From positions 1 to 42,729 of the forward strand of contig NZ_BOMM01000007.1 in assembly GCF_016862195.1 (NCBI RefSeq): a stretch of 42,729 nucleotides of DNA, in the 5' to 3' direction. Shown here in pieces: positions 25,063 through 31,840 of the stretch (position 1 is its first letter; every line of letters starts with the position of its first letter). A program made the position numbers and the translations under genes. The stretch comes from Paractinoplanes ferrugineus. GTDB taxonomy: Bacteria; Actinomycetota; Actinomycetes; Mycobacteriales; Micromonosporaceae. The notes below the pieces were generated by a model. The model had not been told where the DNA came from. It did no database searches and was given only the letters and a program-made list of their open reading frames with translations.

Positions 25063-27200
25063 AGTTCTCGACCGTGTCGCTGGCCTGGATGGAGCTGCGG
25101 CGGTTTCTCCGTGGCCGGCTCACGGCGGCGGCTCTCGCGGTGCTCGCGGTGGTTCCGTTGCTCTACGGCGCGCTCTACCTCTACGCGTTCTGGGACCCGT
25201 ACGGCCGGTTGAACCACATCCCGGCTGCCCTGGTGATCGAGGATCGGCCGGCCACCGCGTCGGACGGCACGAAGGTGCACGCCGGGCAGGACCTGGCCGA
25301 CGAGCTGATCGACAGGCAGATCTTCGACTGGCATGTGGTCAGCGAGGACGCCGCCGGCAGGGGTCTCGAGAGCGGCAGATATCAGATCCTGCTGCGGGTT
25401 CCCGCCGACTTCTCGGCCGACCTGGTGACCGGCCCCGACGACCGGGTGAAGGCCAGGACCGCGCAGCTCACGGCGGTCAGCGACGACTCGACGAACTATC
25501 TCTCCGGGGTATTCGCCCGGACCGCCTTCGACGAGGTCCGGGCGGCCGCGGCGACGAGCGCGTCGGCCGGCTACTACGACAGGATGCTCATCGGGTTCAC
25601 CGATCTCAAGACGCAGACCCAGCAGGCCGCGGACGGTGCGGCCAAGCTGTCGGACGGCACCGACGACGCGGCCGAGGGATCGGACCAGCTCGCCGGCGGC
25701 ATCGACAGCGCGCACGCCGGGGCGGGGCGGCTGGCCGGCGGGCTCGGCACGGCCGGCGCCGGCCTGGACACCCTCACGAACGGGCTCGCCCAGCTCGACA
25801 CCGGGGCGAAACAGCTGGCGAACGGCACCGCCGAGGCGGCCGGCGGGGGCCGGCAGCTGGCCACGGCGGTGGACGGCGCGGCCGACCGGATCGGGCCGGT
25901 GCTGCGCGACAACGCCGGCGCGATCCAGCAGGCCGCCAACCAGGTGGCGGCGGGCGCGGACACCCTGGCCGCCAACATCGGCGCCCTCGACACCGCCGCC
26001 GACCAGGCGGTCAAGGACGCGAAGCAGCTGCGCGACTACCTGGCCGGGCTGCCGGCCGACACACCCGGGGTGGCCGCCGCGAAGACCCTCGCCGGACAGC
26101 TGGTGACCGCGGCCGAGCGGGTTCGATCGGCTGTCGACCAGGCCGACCTGGTCGCGTTGCGGGCCGATCTGCGGGAGGTGGCGGCGACCGCCCGGTCGGT
26201 CGCCGCGGCCGCCCCGCACCTGGCCGACGACGTGCGGGCGGCGCGTGGCCAGGTCGATCAGCTCGCCGCGGGGCTCGACCAACTCGCGGCCGGTGCGAAG
26301 CGGCTGCAGACCGGCACGTCGCGGCTGCAGGACGGCGCGGCCCGCGTCCGCAACGGGGTCTACCAGCTCAAGACCGGTGCCGAGCAGCTCGACGGGGGCC
26401 TCGGCGAGTTGTCCGGCGGCGGTCACCGGCTCGCCGCCGGGCTCGGGCAGTTGCAGGGCGGGGCCTCGCGGCTGGCCGGCGGCCTCGCCGACGGGGCCGG
26501 CCAGATCCCGAGCTACGGCGACGACCCGTCGGACCGGGCGAACGTTCTCGCCGACCCGGTCGGCCTGGACCGCGGCGTGCGCAACCCGGCCGGGACCTAC
26601 GGCGTCGGATTCGCGCCCTACTTCCTGGCGCTGGCGCTCTGGGTCGGCGCGATGATCACGTACATGGTGATGCGTCCGCTGAACCGGCGGCATCTGATGT
26701 CCGGCGCGCCGCCGCTGCGGGTGGCCTTCGCCGGGCTGCTGCCCGCGGTCGCGGTCGGTCTCGCCCAGGCCGGTCTGCTGTTCGCGGTGGTCCGCTTCGG
26801 CCTCGGGCTCCACCCGGTGCACGGCTGGCTGACCTACGGTCTGTTGCTGCTGACCGCCGCCGTGTTCGCGACGATCATGCAGATGATCGGGGCGGCCTTC
26901 GGTGCGCCCGGCCGGATCTTGGCACTGGCCCTGCTGATGCTCCAGCTCACCTCCTCCGGCGGCACCTATCCGGTGCAGACCACGCCGGGGTTCTTCCAGG
27001 CGATCCACCCGCTGCTGCCGATGACGTACGTGGTTCAGGCCGTGCGCCACGCGATCGACGGCGGCACCGAGTGGCCCGTTCAGGCCGGCATAGTGGCGCT
27101 CCTCGCGTACGGGCTGGGATCGTTGCTGCTGACCGTGCTCACGGCGTACCGGTCGCGGCGCTTGACGCCGTCGGCCCTGCACCCGGAGCTGGTCATCTAG
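25059..27200 (+). CDS. YhgE/Pip-type ABC-2 membrane protein
   Basis: This 713-residue protein has one N-terminal membrane segment (AALAVLAVVPLLYGALYLYAFW, ~22-43). A long extracytoplasmic part (~45-510) follows, then about five C-terminal segments starting at YFLALALWVGAMITYMVM. The outside part has many repeats of the type L-x-x-G-x-x-x-L-x-x-G (AAKLSDGTDDAAEGSDQLAGGIDS, KQLANGTAEA, KRLQTGTSRLQDGAARVRNG), which form long helices as in phage-infection protein and YhgE proteins. Related proteins take part in type VII-linked or envelope functions and in export; substrate unknown here. The GTG at 25059 overlaps the ATPase TGA, so the two are coupled. A TetR gene follows after 25 bases. Confidence 0.92.
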   Translation: MKFSTVSLAWMELRRFLRGRLTAAALAVLAVVPLLYGALYLYAFWDPYGRLNHIPAALVIEDRPATASDGTKVHAGQDLADELIDRQIFDWHVVSEDAAGRGLESGRYQILLRVPADFSADLVTGPDDRVKARTAQLTAVSDDSTNYLSGVFARTAFDEVRAAAATSASAGYYDRMLIGFTDLKTQTQQAADGAAKLSDGTDDAAEGSDQLAGGIDSAHAGAGRLAGGLGTAGAGLDTLTNGLAQLDTGAKQLANGTAEAAGGGRQLATAVDGAADRIGPVLRDNAGAIQQAANQVAAGADTLAANIGALDTAADQAVKDAKQLRDYLAGLPADTPGVAAAKTLAGQLVTAAERVRSAVDQADLVALRADLREVAATARSVAAAAPHLADDVRAARGQVDQLAAGLDQLAAGAKRLQTGTSRLQDGAARVRNGVYQLKTGAEQLDGGLGELSGGGHRLAAGLGQLQGGASRLAGGLADGAGQIPSYGDDPSDRANVLADPVGLDRGVRNPAGTYGVGFAPYFLALALWVGAMITYMVMRPLNRRHLMSGAPPLRVAFAGLLPAVAVGLAQAGLLFAVVRFGLGLHPVHGWLTYGLLLLTAAVFATIMQMIGAAFGAPGRILALALLMLQLTSSGGTYPVQTTPGFFQAIHPLLPMTYVVQAVRHAIDGGTEWPVQAGIVALLAYGLGSLLLTVLTAYRSRRLTPSALHPELVI

Positions 27201-27225
27201 GCTCTCGCCAAGGACGGAGTGCGTG

Positions 27226-27816
27226 ATGACGGTGGACGGCAGGAGCCGGCGGCGGGAGGACACCCGGCAGCGGCTGTACGAGGCCGCCGTCGAACTGATC
27301 GCCGAGCAGGGTTTCTCGGCCACCACGGTGGACGACATCGCGTTGCGGGCCAAGGTTGCCAAGGGCACCGTCTACTACAACTTCAAGTCGAAGAACGACC
27401 TGTTCGAGGAGCTTCTGCGGCACGGCATCGGCCTGCTCACCGAGGGCTTCCGGGAGGCGGTCGCGGGCCTGCCGCCGCGCGAGGCGGTGGGCGCGCTGAT
27501 CCGCACCCAGCTGGAGTACATCCGCCGCTATCAGGCGTTCGCCCAGCTTCTGCTCTCGGAGATGTGGCGGACCAACCGGGAGTGGCACCAGACCCTGATC
27601 CTGCTGCGGGAGCAGGCGATCGGGGTGATCGCCGAGACGGTGCAGGCCGGTGTCGACTCCGGCGACCTGCCGGGCGACCTCGACGTGCGGGTCGCCTCGG
27701 CGGCGCTGTTCGGGGTGGGCCTGGTGGTGGCGGTGGACTGGCTGGTGTTCCAGCCGGAGCGGCCGATCGAGGACGTCGAGGAGTCGTTGCGGGCGATCGT
27801 CCGCCGGGTCGGTTAG
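27226..27816 (+). CDS. TetR family transcriptional regulator
   Basis: This 196-residue regulator has the N-terminal helix-turn-helix LYEAAVELIAEQGFSATTVDDIALRAKVAKGTVYYNFKSKNDLFEELL at residues ~18-66, the standard TetR pattern. The rest is an all-helical ligand and dimer domain. GGAG lies before the start; GTG 27223 precedes ATG 27226 directly. It is the third gene of the ABC operon and most likely represses it through the palindrome at 24420. Its stop (TAG) overlaps the MerR-like gene's stop (TAA on the other strand) by four bases. Confidence 0.94.
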   Translation: MTVDGRSRRREDTRQRLYEAAVELIAEQGFSATTVDDIALRAKVAKGTVYYNFKSKNDLFEELLRHGIGLLTEGFREAVAGLPPREAVGALIRTQLEYIRRYQAFAQLLLSEMWRTNREWHQTLILLREQAIGVIAETVQAGVDSGDLPGDLDVRVASAALFGVGLVVAVDWLVFQPERPIEDVEESLRAIVRRVG

Positions 27817-28157
27817 GCGGCTGGTTGGGTCTTCGTGGGGAGGTTGGCGTCGTCGCCCTCGGTGATGGTGCCGCCGAGTTCGAGAATGTGCCGGTGGGCC
27901 GCGGCGAGCCGGTCCTCGAGCAGGACGATGCGGCAGGCGGCGGTGAGTGGAAGGCCCTCGTCAAGCATCTGCCGGACGCGGACGGCGAGTTGAAGCTGGT
28001 GGCGGGAGTAGCGGCGGTGGCCGCCGAGGGAGCGCTCGGGCTCGATCAAGCCCGCGACGCCCAGACTGCGCAGGAAGGCCGGGGTGACGCCGATCATGTC
28101 GGCAGCGCGGCCCATCGTGTACGCCGGGTAGTCGGCGTCATCGAACGACGTGCTCAT
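27813..28157 (-). CDS. MerR-family regulator
   Basis: This 114-residue protein has a MerR-type winged helix in residues ~12-75: YTMGRAADMIGVTPAFLRSLGVAGLIEPERSLGGHRRYSRHQLQLAVRVRQMLDEGLPLTAACRI. The pattern V-T-P-x-x-L-R-x-L and GGHRRYS is conserved. The short C-terminal coil (LLEDRLAAAHRHILELGG) would dimerise it; there is no effector domain. It resembles the HspR-like or small MerR proteins of actinobacteria. ATG 28157 follows GGAAAGAGC. The promoter probably lies in the 28158-28420 region. It converges on tetR with overlapping stops, so transcription of either gene may reach into the other. Confidence 0.9.
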   Translation of the reverse strand: MSTSFDDADYPAYTMGRAADMIGVTPAFLRSLGVAGLIEPERSLGGHRRYSRHQLQLAVRVRQMLDEGLPLTAACRIVLLEDRLAAAHRHILELGGTITEGDDANLPTKTQPAA

Positions 28158-28213
28158 TGCTCTTTCCGGGGGTGGGGGTGGCGGATTGCTCTTTCCAGGG
28201 GTGGCGGGGGCGG
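28156..28213. repeat. 29-base tandem duplication covering the merR ribosome site
   Basis: Copy one (28156-28184) and copy two (28185-28213) start with ATTGCTCTTTCC and continue in parallel with a few changes. On the minus strand this repeats the GGAAAGAGCAAT ribosome-binding and start context of the MerR-like gene; the distal copy has lost the ATG. It looks like a recent local duplication. Confidence 0.85.
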
Positions 28214-28220
28214 AGACAGT

Positions 28221-28255
28221 CCAGGGCCCCGGCGGGTAACCGGGGCCCTGGCTTT
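28221..28255 (+). terminator. Perfect 12-base-pair hairpin with T-run on the plus strand
   Basis: CCAGGGCCCCGG (28221-28232) pairs perfectly with CCGGGGCCCTGG (28240-28251), loop CGGGTAA, followed by CTTTT on the plus strand. As a terminator it would stop plus-strand transcripts that run past tetR and antisense to merR. On the minus strand it lies in the merR leader and lacks a T-run. Either role is possible. Confidence 0.7.
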
Positions 28256-28424
28256 TCAATTCTGATGCCGACCGTCGTCGGCGCATGCGGTCGTCCGTCT
28301 GCGTGCCGCTAACGGACTTCCTGAGTGATGGGCATCGGCTGCGATCACCTCTTGTCGGGTCGGGGACGTGGCGATTACGCGTTTCTGCGGTATCTCGTCC
28401 TCCTTAGCCAACTCAGCGTCTGTG

Positions 28425-28454
28425 CCGGCAACTGCATCGGTTGCCAGTTGCCGG
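28425..28454. promoter_or_regulatory. Perfect 10-base inverted repeat, operator or RNA stem
   Basis: CCGGCAACTG (28425-28434) and CAGTTGCCGG (28445-28454) are separated by 10 bases. A further GGTTGCC half-site lies in the spacer and another GTTGCC at 28481-28486, so four half-sites fall within 60 bases. The region 28325-28519 is also open as a 64-codon frame with six or more Cys, but its codon use does not fit the genome. Confidence 0.55.
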
Positions 28455-28600
28455 TCACTTCAGATGCATGCCGGCTGTGCGTTGCCGACTTGAGAAATGC
28501 TATGCCTGCGGCGGCTTGATTTCTAGTACCACCACTACAGATTTTTCCGACAAATCATCTGACGTTCGACTCTGACCTGCGGAGATGATCGGTGCTGGGG

Positions 28601-28701
28601 GCGGTGGTGCGGGGCGGGCGCCGGGCGCGGCGGAGCCGCGCTTGAGAGAGGTGACCGCGCCCCGCACCACCGCGGGGCGGGAGCGACTGGACAGCTCCCG
28701 C
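28601..28701 (+). promoter_or_regulatory. Nested and tandem hairpins in the permease-operon leader
   Basis: GCGGTGGTGCGGGGCG (28601-28616) and CGCCCCGCACCACCGC (28658-28673) form a perfect 16-base-pair stem. Its 41-base interior holds a second perfect hairpin, GCGCGGC/GCCGCGC (28625-28641, loop GGA). Right after it, GCGGGAGC (28677-28684) pairs with GCTCCCGC (28694-28701). No long T-run follows. The arrangement is what a cis-acting RNA, an attenuator or a DNA cruciform would look like. I could not match it to a known riboswitch class. Confidence 0.6.
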
Positions 28702-28768
28702 TCTTCGCGATGCCTGCCGAGGGCTCGCGTAGCTGTGACTCAGTGTGCGGACCGCCGACCACATGAGC

Positions 28769-28783
28769 AACGTAATTAACGTT
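28769..28783. promoter_or_regulatory. AT-rich inverted repeat before the permease gene
   Basis: AACGT and ACGTT flank AATTA. This A+T-rich element stands out in very GC-rich DNA, about 90 bases before the permease start. TTGACT at 28789-28794 follows and could be a -35 element. It may be the binding site of a regulator not encoded in the window. Confidence 0.4.
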
Positions 28784-28869
28784 GATCATTGACTCGCGTA
28801 ACAACTGAGGGAGATCATCACGGAGCGGTGGCCCAGGTCACAGTTACCCCTCGGTCAAGGGAGTCGCAG

Positions 28870-30393
28870 ATGAGCGTCAACCCCACACCCAGCACCGACG
28901 AAGAACGCCTCGCCCAACTCGGCTACGAACAGGAACTACATCGCCGACTGTCCGGCTTCTCGAACTTCGCGGTCTCCTTCTCGATCATTTCCATCCTCGC
29001 CGGCGCGATCACGTCGTACGGCATCGCCATGACCGCCGGCGGCCCCATCGCCATCACGCTGGGCTGGCTCTTCGTCGGCATCATGGTCACCTTCGTGGCC
29101 CTGGCCATGGCCGAGGTCTGCTCGGCCTACCCGACCGCCGGCGCCCTCTACTGGTGGGCGGCGGCGCTGGCCAAACGCAACAAAGCAGCGTGGGCGTGGT
29201 TCGTCGGGTGGTTCAACTTCCTCGGTGAGGTCGCGGTGACCGCGGCCATCGACTTCGGCGCGGCGATCACCACCGCGGCGTTCCTCAGCCTGACCTTCGA
29301 CATGGAGGTCACCCCCGGGCGTACGTTCCTGATCTTCCTGGTGATCATCGTGGCGCACGGCCTGCTGAACACGTTCGGCGTCAGCCTCGTCCGGTTGCTC
29401 TCCGACGTCAGCGCGTGGTGGCACCTGGTCGGCGTGGCGGTCATCGTGGTGCTGCTCACGGTCATCCCCGACCAGCACAAACCGATCTCCGAGGTGTTCA
29501 CCGAAGTGCACAACGCCACCGGCTTCACATTCGCCGGGGCGGGTGTCTACGCGGTGCTGATCGGCCTGCTGATGGCGCAGTACACGTACACCGGTTATGA
29601 CGCCTCGGCGCACGTGGCCGAGGAGACTCACGACGCGTCCCGGGCCGCCCCGCGCGGCATCGTGATGTCGGTGGTGGTGTCGGTGATCGCCGGCTTCGTG
29701 CTGCTGTTCGCGATCACCTGGTCCATCCAGGACTACGAGGCCGAGCGGACCACCTCCCTCGGCCTGCCCCCGGCGCAGATCTTCATCGACGCCGTCGGCC
29801 ACAACACCGGCACGTTCCTGCTGTTCATCTGCATGGTGGCGCAGTGGTTCTGCGGCATGGCGTCGGTGACCGCGAACTCGCGGATGTCGTACGCCTTCGC
29901 CCGGGACGGGGCGCTGCCCGGCTCGCGGATCTGGAAGCAGGTCAACCCGCGCACCGGCACGCCGACCAACTCGATCTGGCTGTGCGTCACGCTGTCCACG
30001 ATCCTGGTGCTGCCCTCGCTGTGGAACACCACGGCCTATCTGGCGGCCACCTCCGTCGCGGTGATCGGTCTCTACATCGCGTACGTCGGTCCGGTCTTCC
30101 TCCGCCGGATGAACAAGGACTTCGAGCCCGGTCCGTGGAACCTCGGTAAGTGGAGCGCCCCGATCGGCTGGATCGCGATCGTCTGGGTACTGATCATCTG
30201 CGTGCTGTTCGTCCTGCCGACGGCCAGCCCGATCACCGCGACCACGTTCAACTACACGATCGTGGCCGTCGTGGTGGTGGTCGGGGCCGCGTCGATCTGG
30301 TGGTTCGTCAGCGCCCGCAAGTGGTTCACCGGCCCCCGGCAGAACCTTCTCGACAAAGCGGCGCACGGGGAACAGACGATGCCGAGCGAGTGA
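28870..30393 (+). CDS. APC-superfamily amino acid/amine permease
   Basis: This 507-residue transporter has about 12 membrane segments. The N-terminal RRLSGFSNFAVSFSIISILAGAITSYGIAMTAGGP is the hallmark first segment of the APC family; the segment YTYTGYDASAHVAEETHDASRAAPRGI is the conserved loop seen in GABA/choline/amine permeases of the BAT1/UGA4-like group. It would import the substrate of the enzymes that follow (an amine, amino alcohol or amino acid). ATG 28870 follows AAGGGAG; the TTG at 28789 is in frame but has no ribosome site. A hairpin lies in the 69-base gap before the glutamine-synthetase-like gene. Confidence 0.9.
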   Translation: MSVNPTPSTDEERLAQLGYEQELHRRLSGFSNFAVSFSIISILAGAITSYGIAMTAGGPIAITLGWLFVGIMVTFVALAMAEVCSAYPTAGALYWWAAALAKRNKAAWAWFVGWFNFLGEVAVTAAIDFGAAITTAAFLSLTFDMEVTPGRTFLIFLVIIVAHGLLNTFGVSLVRLLSDVSAWWHLVGVAVIVVLLTVIPDQHKPISEVFTEVHNATGFTFAGAGVYAVLIGLLMAQYTYTGYDASAHVAEETHDASRAAPRGIVMSVVVSVIAGFVLLFAITWSIQDYEAERTTSLGLPPAQIFIDAVGHNTGTFLLFICMVAQWFCGMASVTANSRMSYAFARDGALPGSRIWKQVNPRTGTPTNSIWLCVTLSTILVLPSLWNTTAYLAATSVAVIGLYIAYVGPVFLRRMNKDFEPGPWNLGKWSAPIGWIAIVWVLIICVLFVLPTASPITATTFNYTIVAVVVVVGAASIWWFVSARKWFTGPRQNLLDKAAHGEQTMPSE

Positions 30394-30412
30394 TCCGCTC
30401 GTGGAGTAGAAC

Positions 30413-30440
30413 CGGGGGACGGGCGGCCGCTCGTCCCCCG
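30413..30440 (+). promoter_or_regulatory. Intercistronic hairpin between permease and ligase genes
   Basis: CGGGGGACG (30413-30421) pairs with CGTCCCCCG (30432-30440); three further pairs, one of them a G-T wobble, extend it inward to a GGCC loop, giving about 12 pairs. There is no T-run. It could adjust permease versus enzyme levels by mRNA decay or partial termination. Confidence 0.6.
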
Positions 30441-30462
30441 CACCTCAGATCGGACGGATGCC

Positions 30463-31809
30463 ATGAACCTCGAGGACCTCGACGTCGCTGTCGACAACGG
30501 CAGCATCGACACCGTTCTGCTCGCGCTGACCGACATGCAGGGCCGGCTGCAGGGCAAACGCCTGCACGGGCGGTACTTCCTCGACGAGGTGGTCGGCGGC
30601 GGCAGTGAGGGATGCAACTACCTCCTCGCCGTCGACGTCGACATGAACACCGTCGACGGCTACGCGATGTCCTCGTGGAACAGCGGCTACGGCGACTTCG
30701 TGATGCGGCCCGACTTCGGCACCCTGCGCCGGGTGCCGTGGCAGCCGGGCACCGCGATGGTGCTGGCCGACCTGTTCACCACCGAGGGCGACCCGGTCTA
30801 CGCCTCGCCGCGGCAGATCCTGGCCCGGCAGCTGGAGCGGCTCGCCGAGCACGGCCTCACCGCGTTCGCCGGTACCGAGCTGGAGTTCGTGCTCTACAAG
30901 GACAGCTACGAGCAGGCCTTCGACAAGAACTATCGCGACCTGGTCCCGGCCAACCAGTACAACGTCGACTACTCGATGCTCGGCACCGCCCGGGTGGAGC
31001 CGCTGCTGCGCCGCATCCGCAACGAGATGTACGGTGCCGGGCTCCAGCCGGAGAGCGCCAAGGGCGAGTGCAACCTCGGCCAGCACGAGATCGCGTTCCG
31101 CTATGCCGACGCCTTGACCGCCGCCGACAACCACGTGATCTACAAGAACGGGGCCAAGGAGATCGCCGCCCAGGAGGGCATGGCGCTCACCTTCATGGCC
31201 AAGCCGAACGCGCGCGAGGGCAATTCGTGTCACATCCACTTCTCGCTGCGCGGGCGGGACGGCAAGTCGGCCCTGCTCGGTGACGGGCCGGCCCAGCTGA
31301 GCGCCATCGGTCAGCAGGTGACCGCCGGGCTGCTCGCCACCCTGCGCGAGTTCAGCCTGCTGTTCGCTCCCAACATCAACTCGTACAAGCGCTACCAGCC
31401 GGGCTCGTTCGCGCCGACCGCGCTGCGGTGGGGCGTCGACAACCGCACGTGCGCGCTCCGGATGGCCGGCCACGGCCAGGGCATGCGGGTGGAGAACCGG
31501 GTGCCGGGCGGCGACGTCAACCCCTACCTCGCGATCGCCGCGCTGGTGGCGGGGGCGTTGCACGGCATCGAGAACGAGCTGGAGCTGGAGCCGGAGTGCA
31601 CCGGCAACGCCTACGACGACGCCGATGCCGGCCGGGTGCCCGGCACGCTGCGGGAGGCCGGGGCGTTGTGGGCGGACAGCGAGGTCGCCCGGGCGGCCTT
31701 CGGCGCCGACGTGGTCGGCCATTACGCGAACATGGCCCGGATCGAGCTGGCCGCGTTCGACGCCGCTGTGACGGATTGGGAACTGCGTCGGGGCTTCGAG
31801 CGCCTCTGA
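30463..31809 (+). CDS. Glutamine-synthetase-like gamma-glutamyl-amine ligase
   Basis: This 448-residue member of the GlnA superfamily resembles PuuA and streptomycete GlnA3/GlnA4 more than true glutamine synthetase. Visible conserved parts: GTELEFVLY (metal-binding Glu, ~138), GECNLGQHEIAFRYADAL (~205-222), NSCHIHFSL (~258), RWGVDNRTCALRM and GQGMRVENRVPGGDVNPYLAIAALVAG. The canonical adenylylation-loop region near the C-terminus of GSI is not evident. Such enzymes add glutamate to the amino group of polyamines (GlnA3, PuuA) or ethanolamine (GlnA4). The neighbouring permease, aldehyde dehydrogenase, SDR and C26 hydrolases fit a catabolic ligase rather than nitrogen assimilation. The substrate cannot be told from sequence. 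Confidence 0.9.
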   Translation: MNLEDLDVAVDNGSIDTVLLALTDMQGRLQGKRLHGRYFLDEVVGGGSEGCNYLLAVDVDMNTVDGYAMSSWNSGYGDFVMRPDFGTLRRVPWQPGTAMVLADLFTTEGDPVYASPRQILARQLERLAEHGLTAFAGTELEFVLYKDSYEQAFDKNYRDLVPANQYNVDYSMLGTARVEPLLRRIRNEMYGAGLQPESAKGECNLGQHEIAFRYADALTAADNHVIYKNGAKEIAAQEGMALTFMAKPNAREGNSCHIHFSLRGRDGKSALLGDGPAQLSAIGQQVTAGLLATLREFSLLFAPNINSYKRYQPGSFAPTALRWGVDNRTCALRMAGHGQGMRVENRVPGGDVNPYLAIAALVAGALHGIENELELEPECTGNAYDDADAGRVPGTLREAGALWADSEVARAAFGADVVGHYANMARIELAAFDAAVTDWELRRGFERL

Positions 31810-31840
31810 ACGTGTAAGGATCGCGCCAGGAGGTACACGT
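31810..31840 (+). promoter_or_regulatory. Inverted repeat enclosing the aldDH ribosome-binding site
   Basis: ACGTGTA (31810-31816) and TACACGT (31834-31840) flank the AGGAGG of the next gene, and the right arm covers the first two bases of its GTG start. In mRNA this could loop out the ribosome site and hide the start codon. Confidence 0.4.

Noticed and set aside
28325..28519. 64-residue Cys-rich open frame before the permease operon
   Set aside because: No ribosome site, third-position GC far below neighbouring genes, and it overlaps the operator-like repeats. Conservation in relatives would be needed to revive it.
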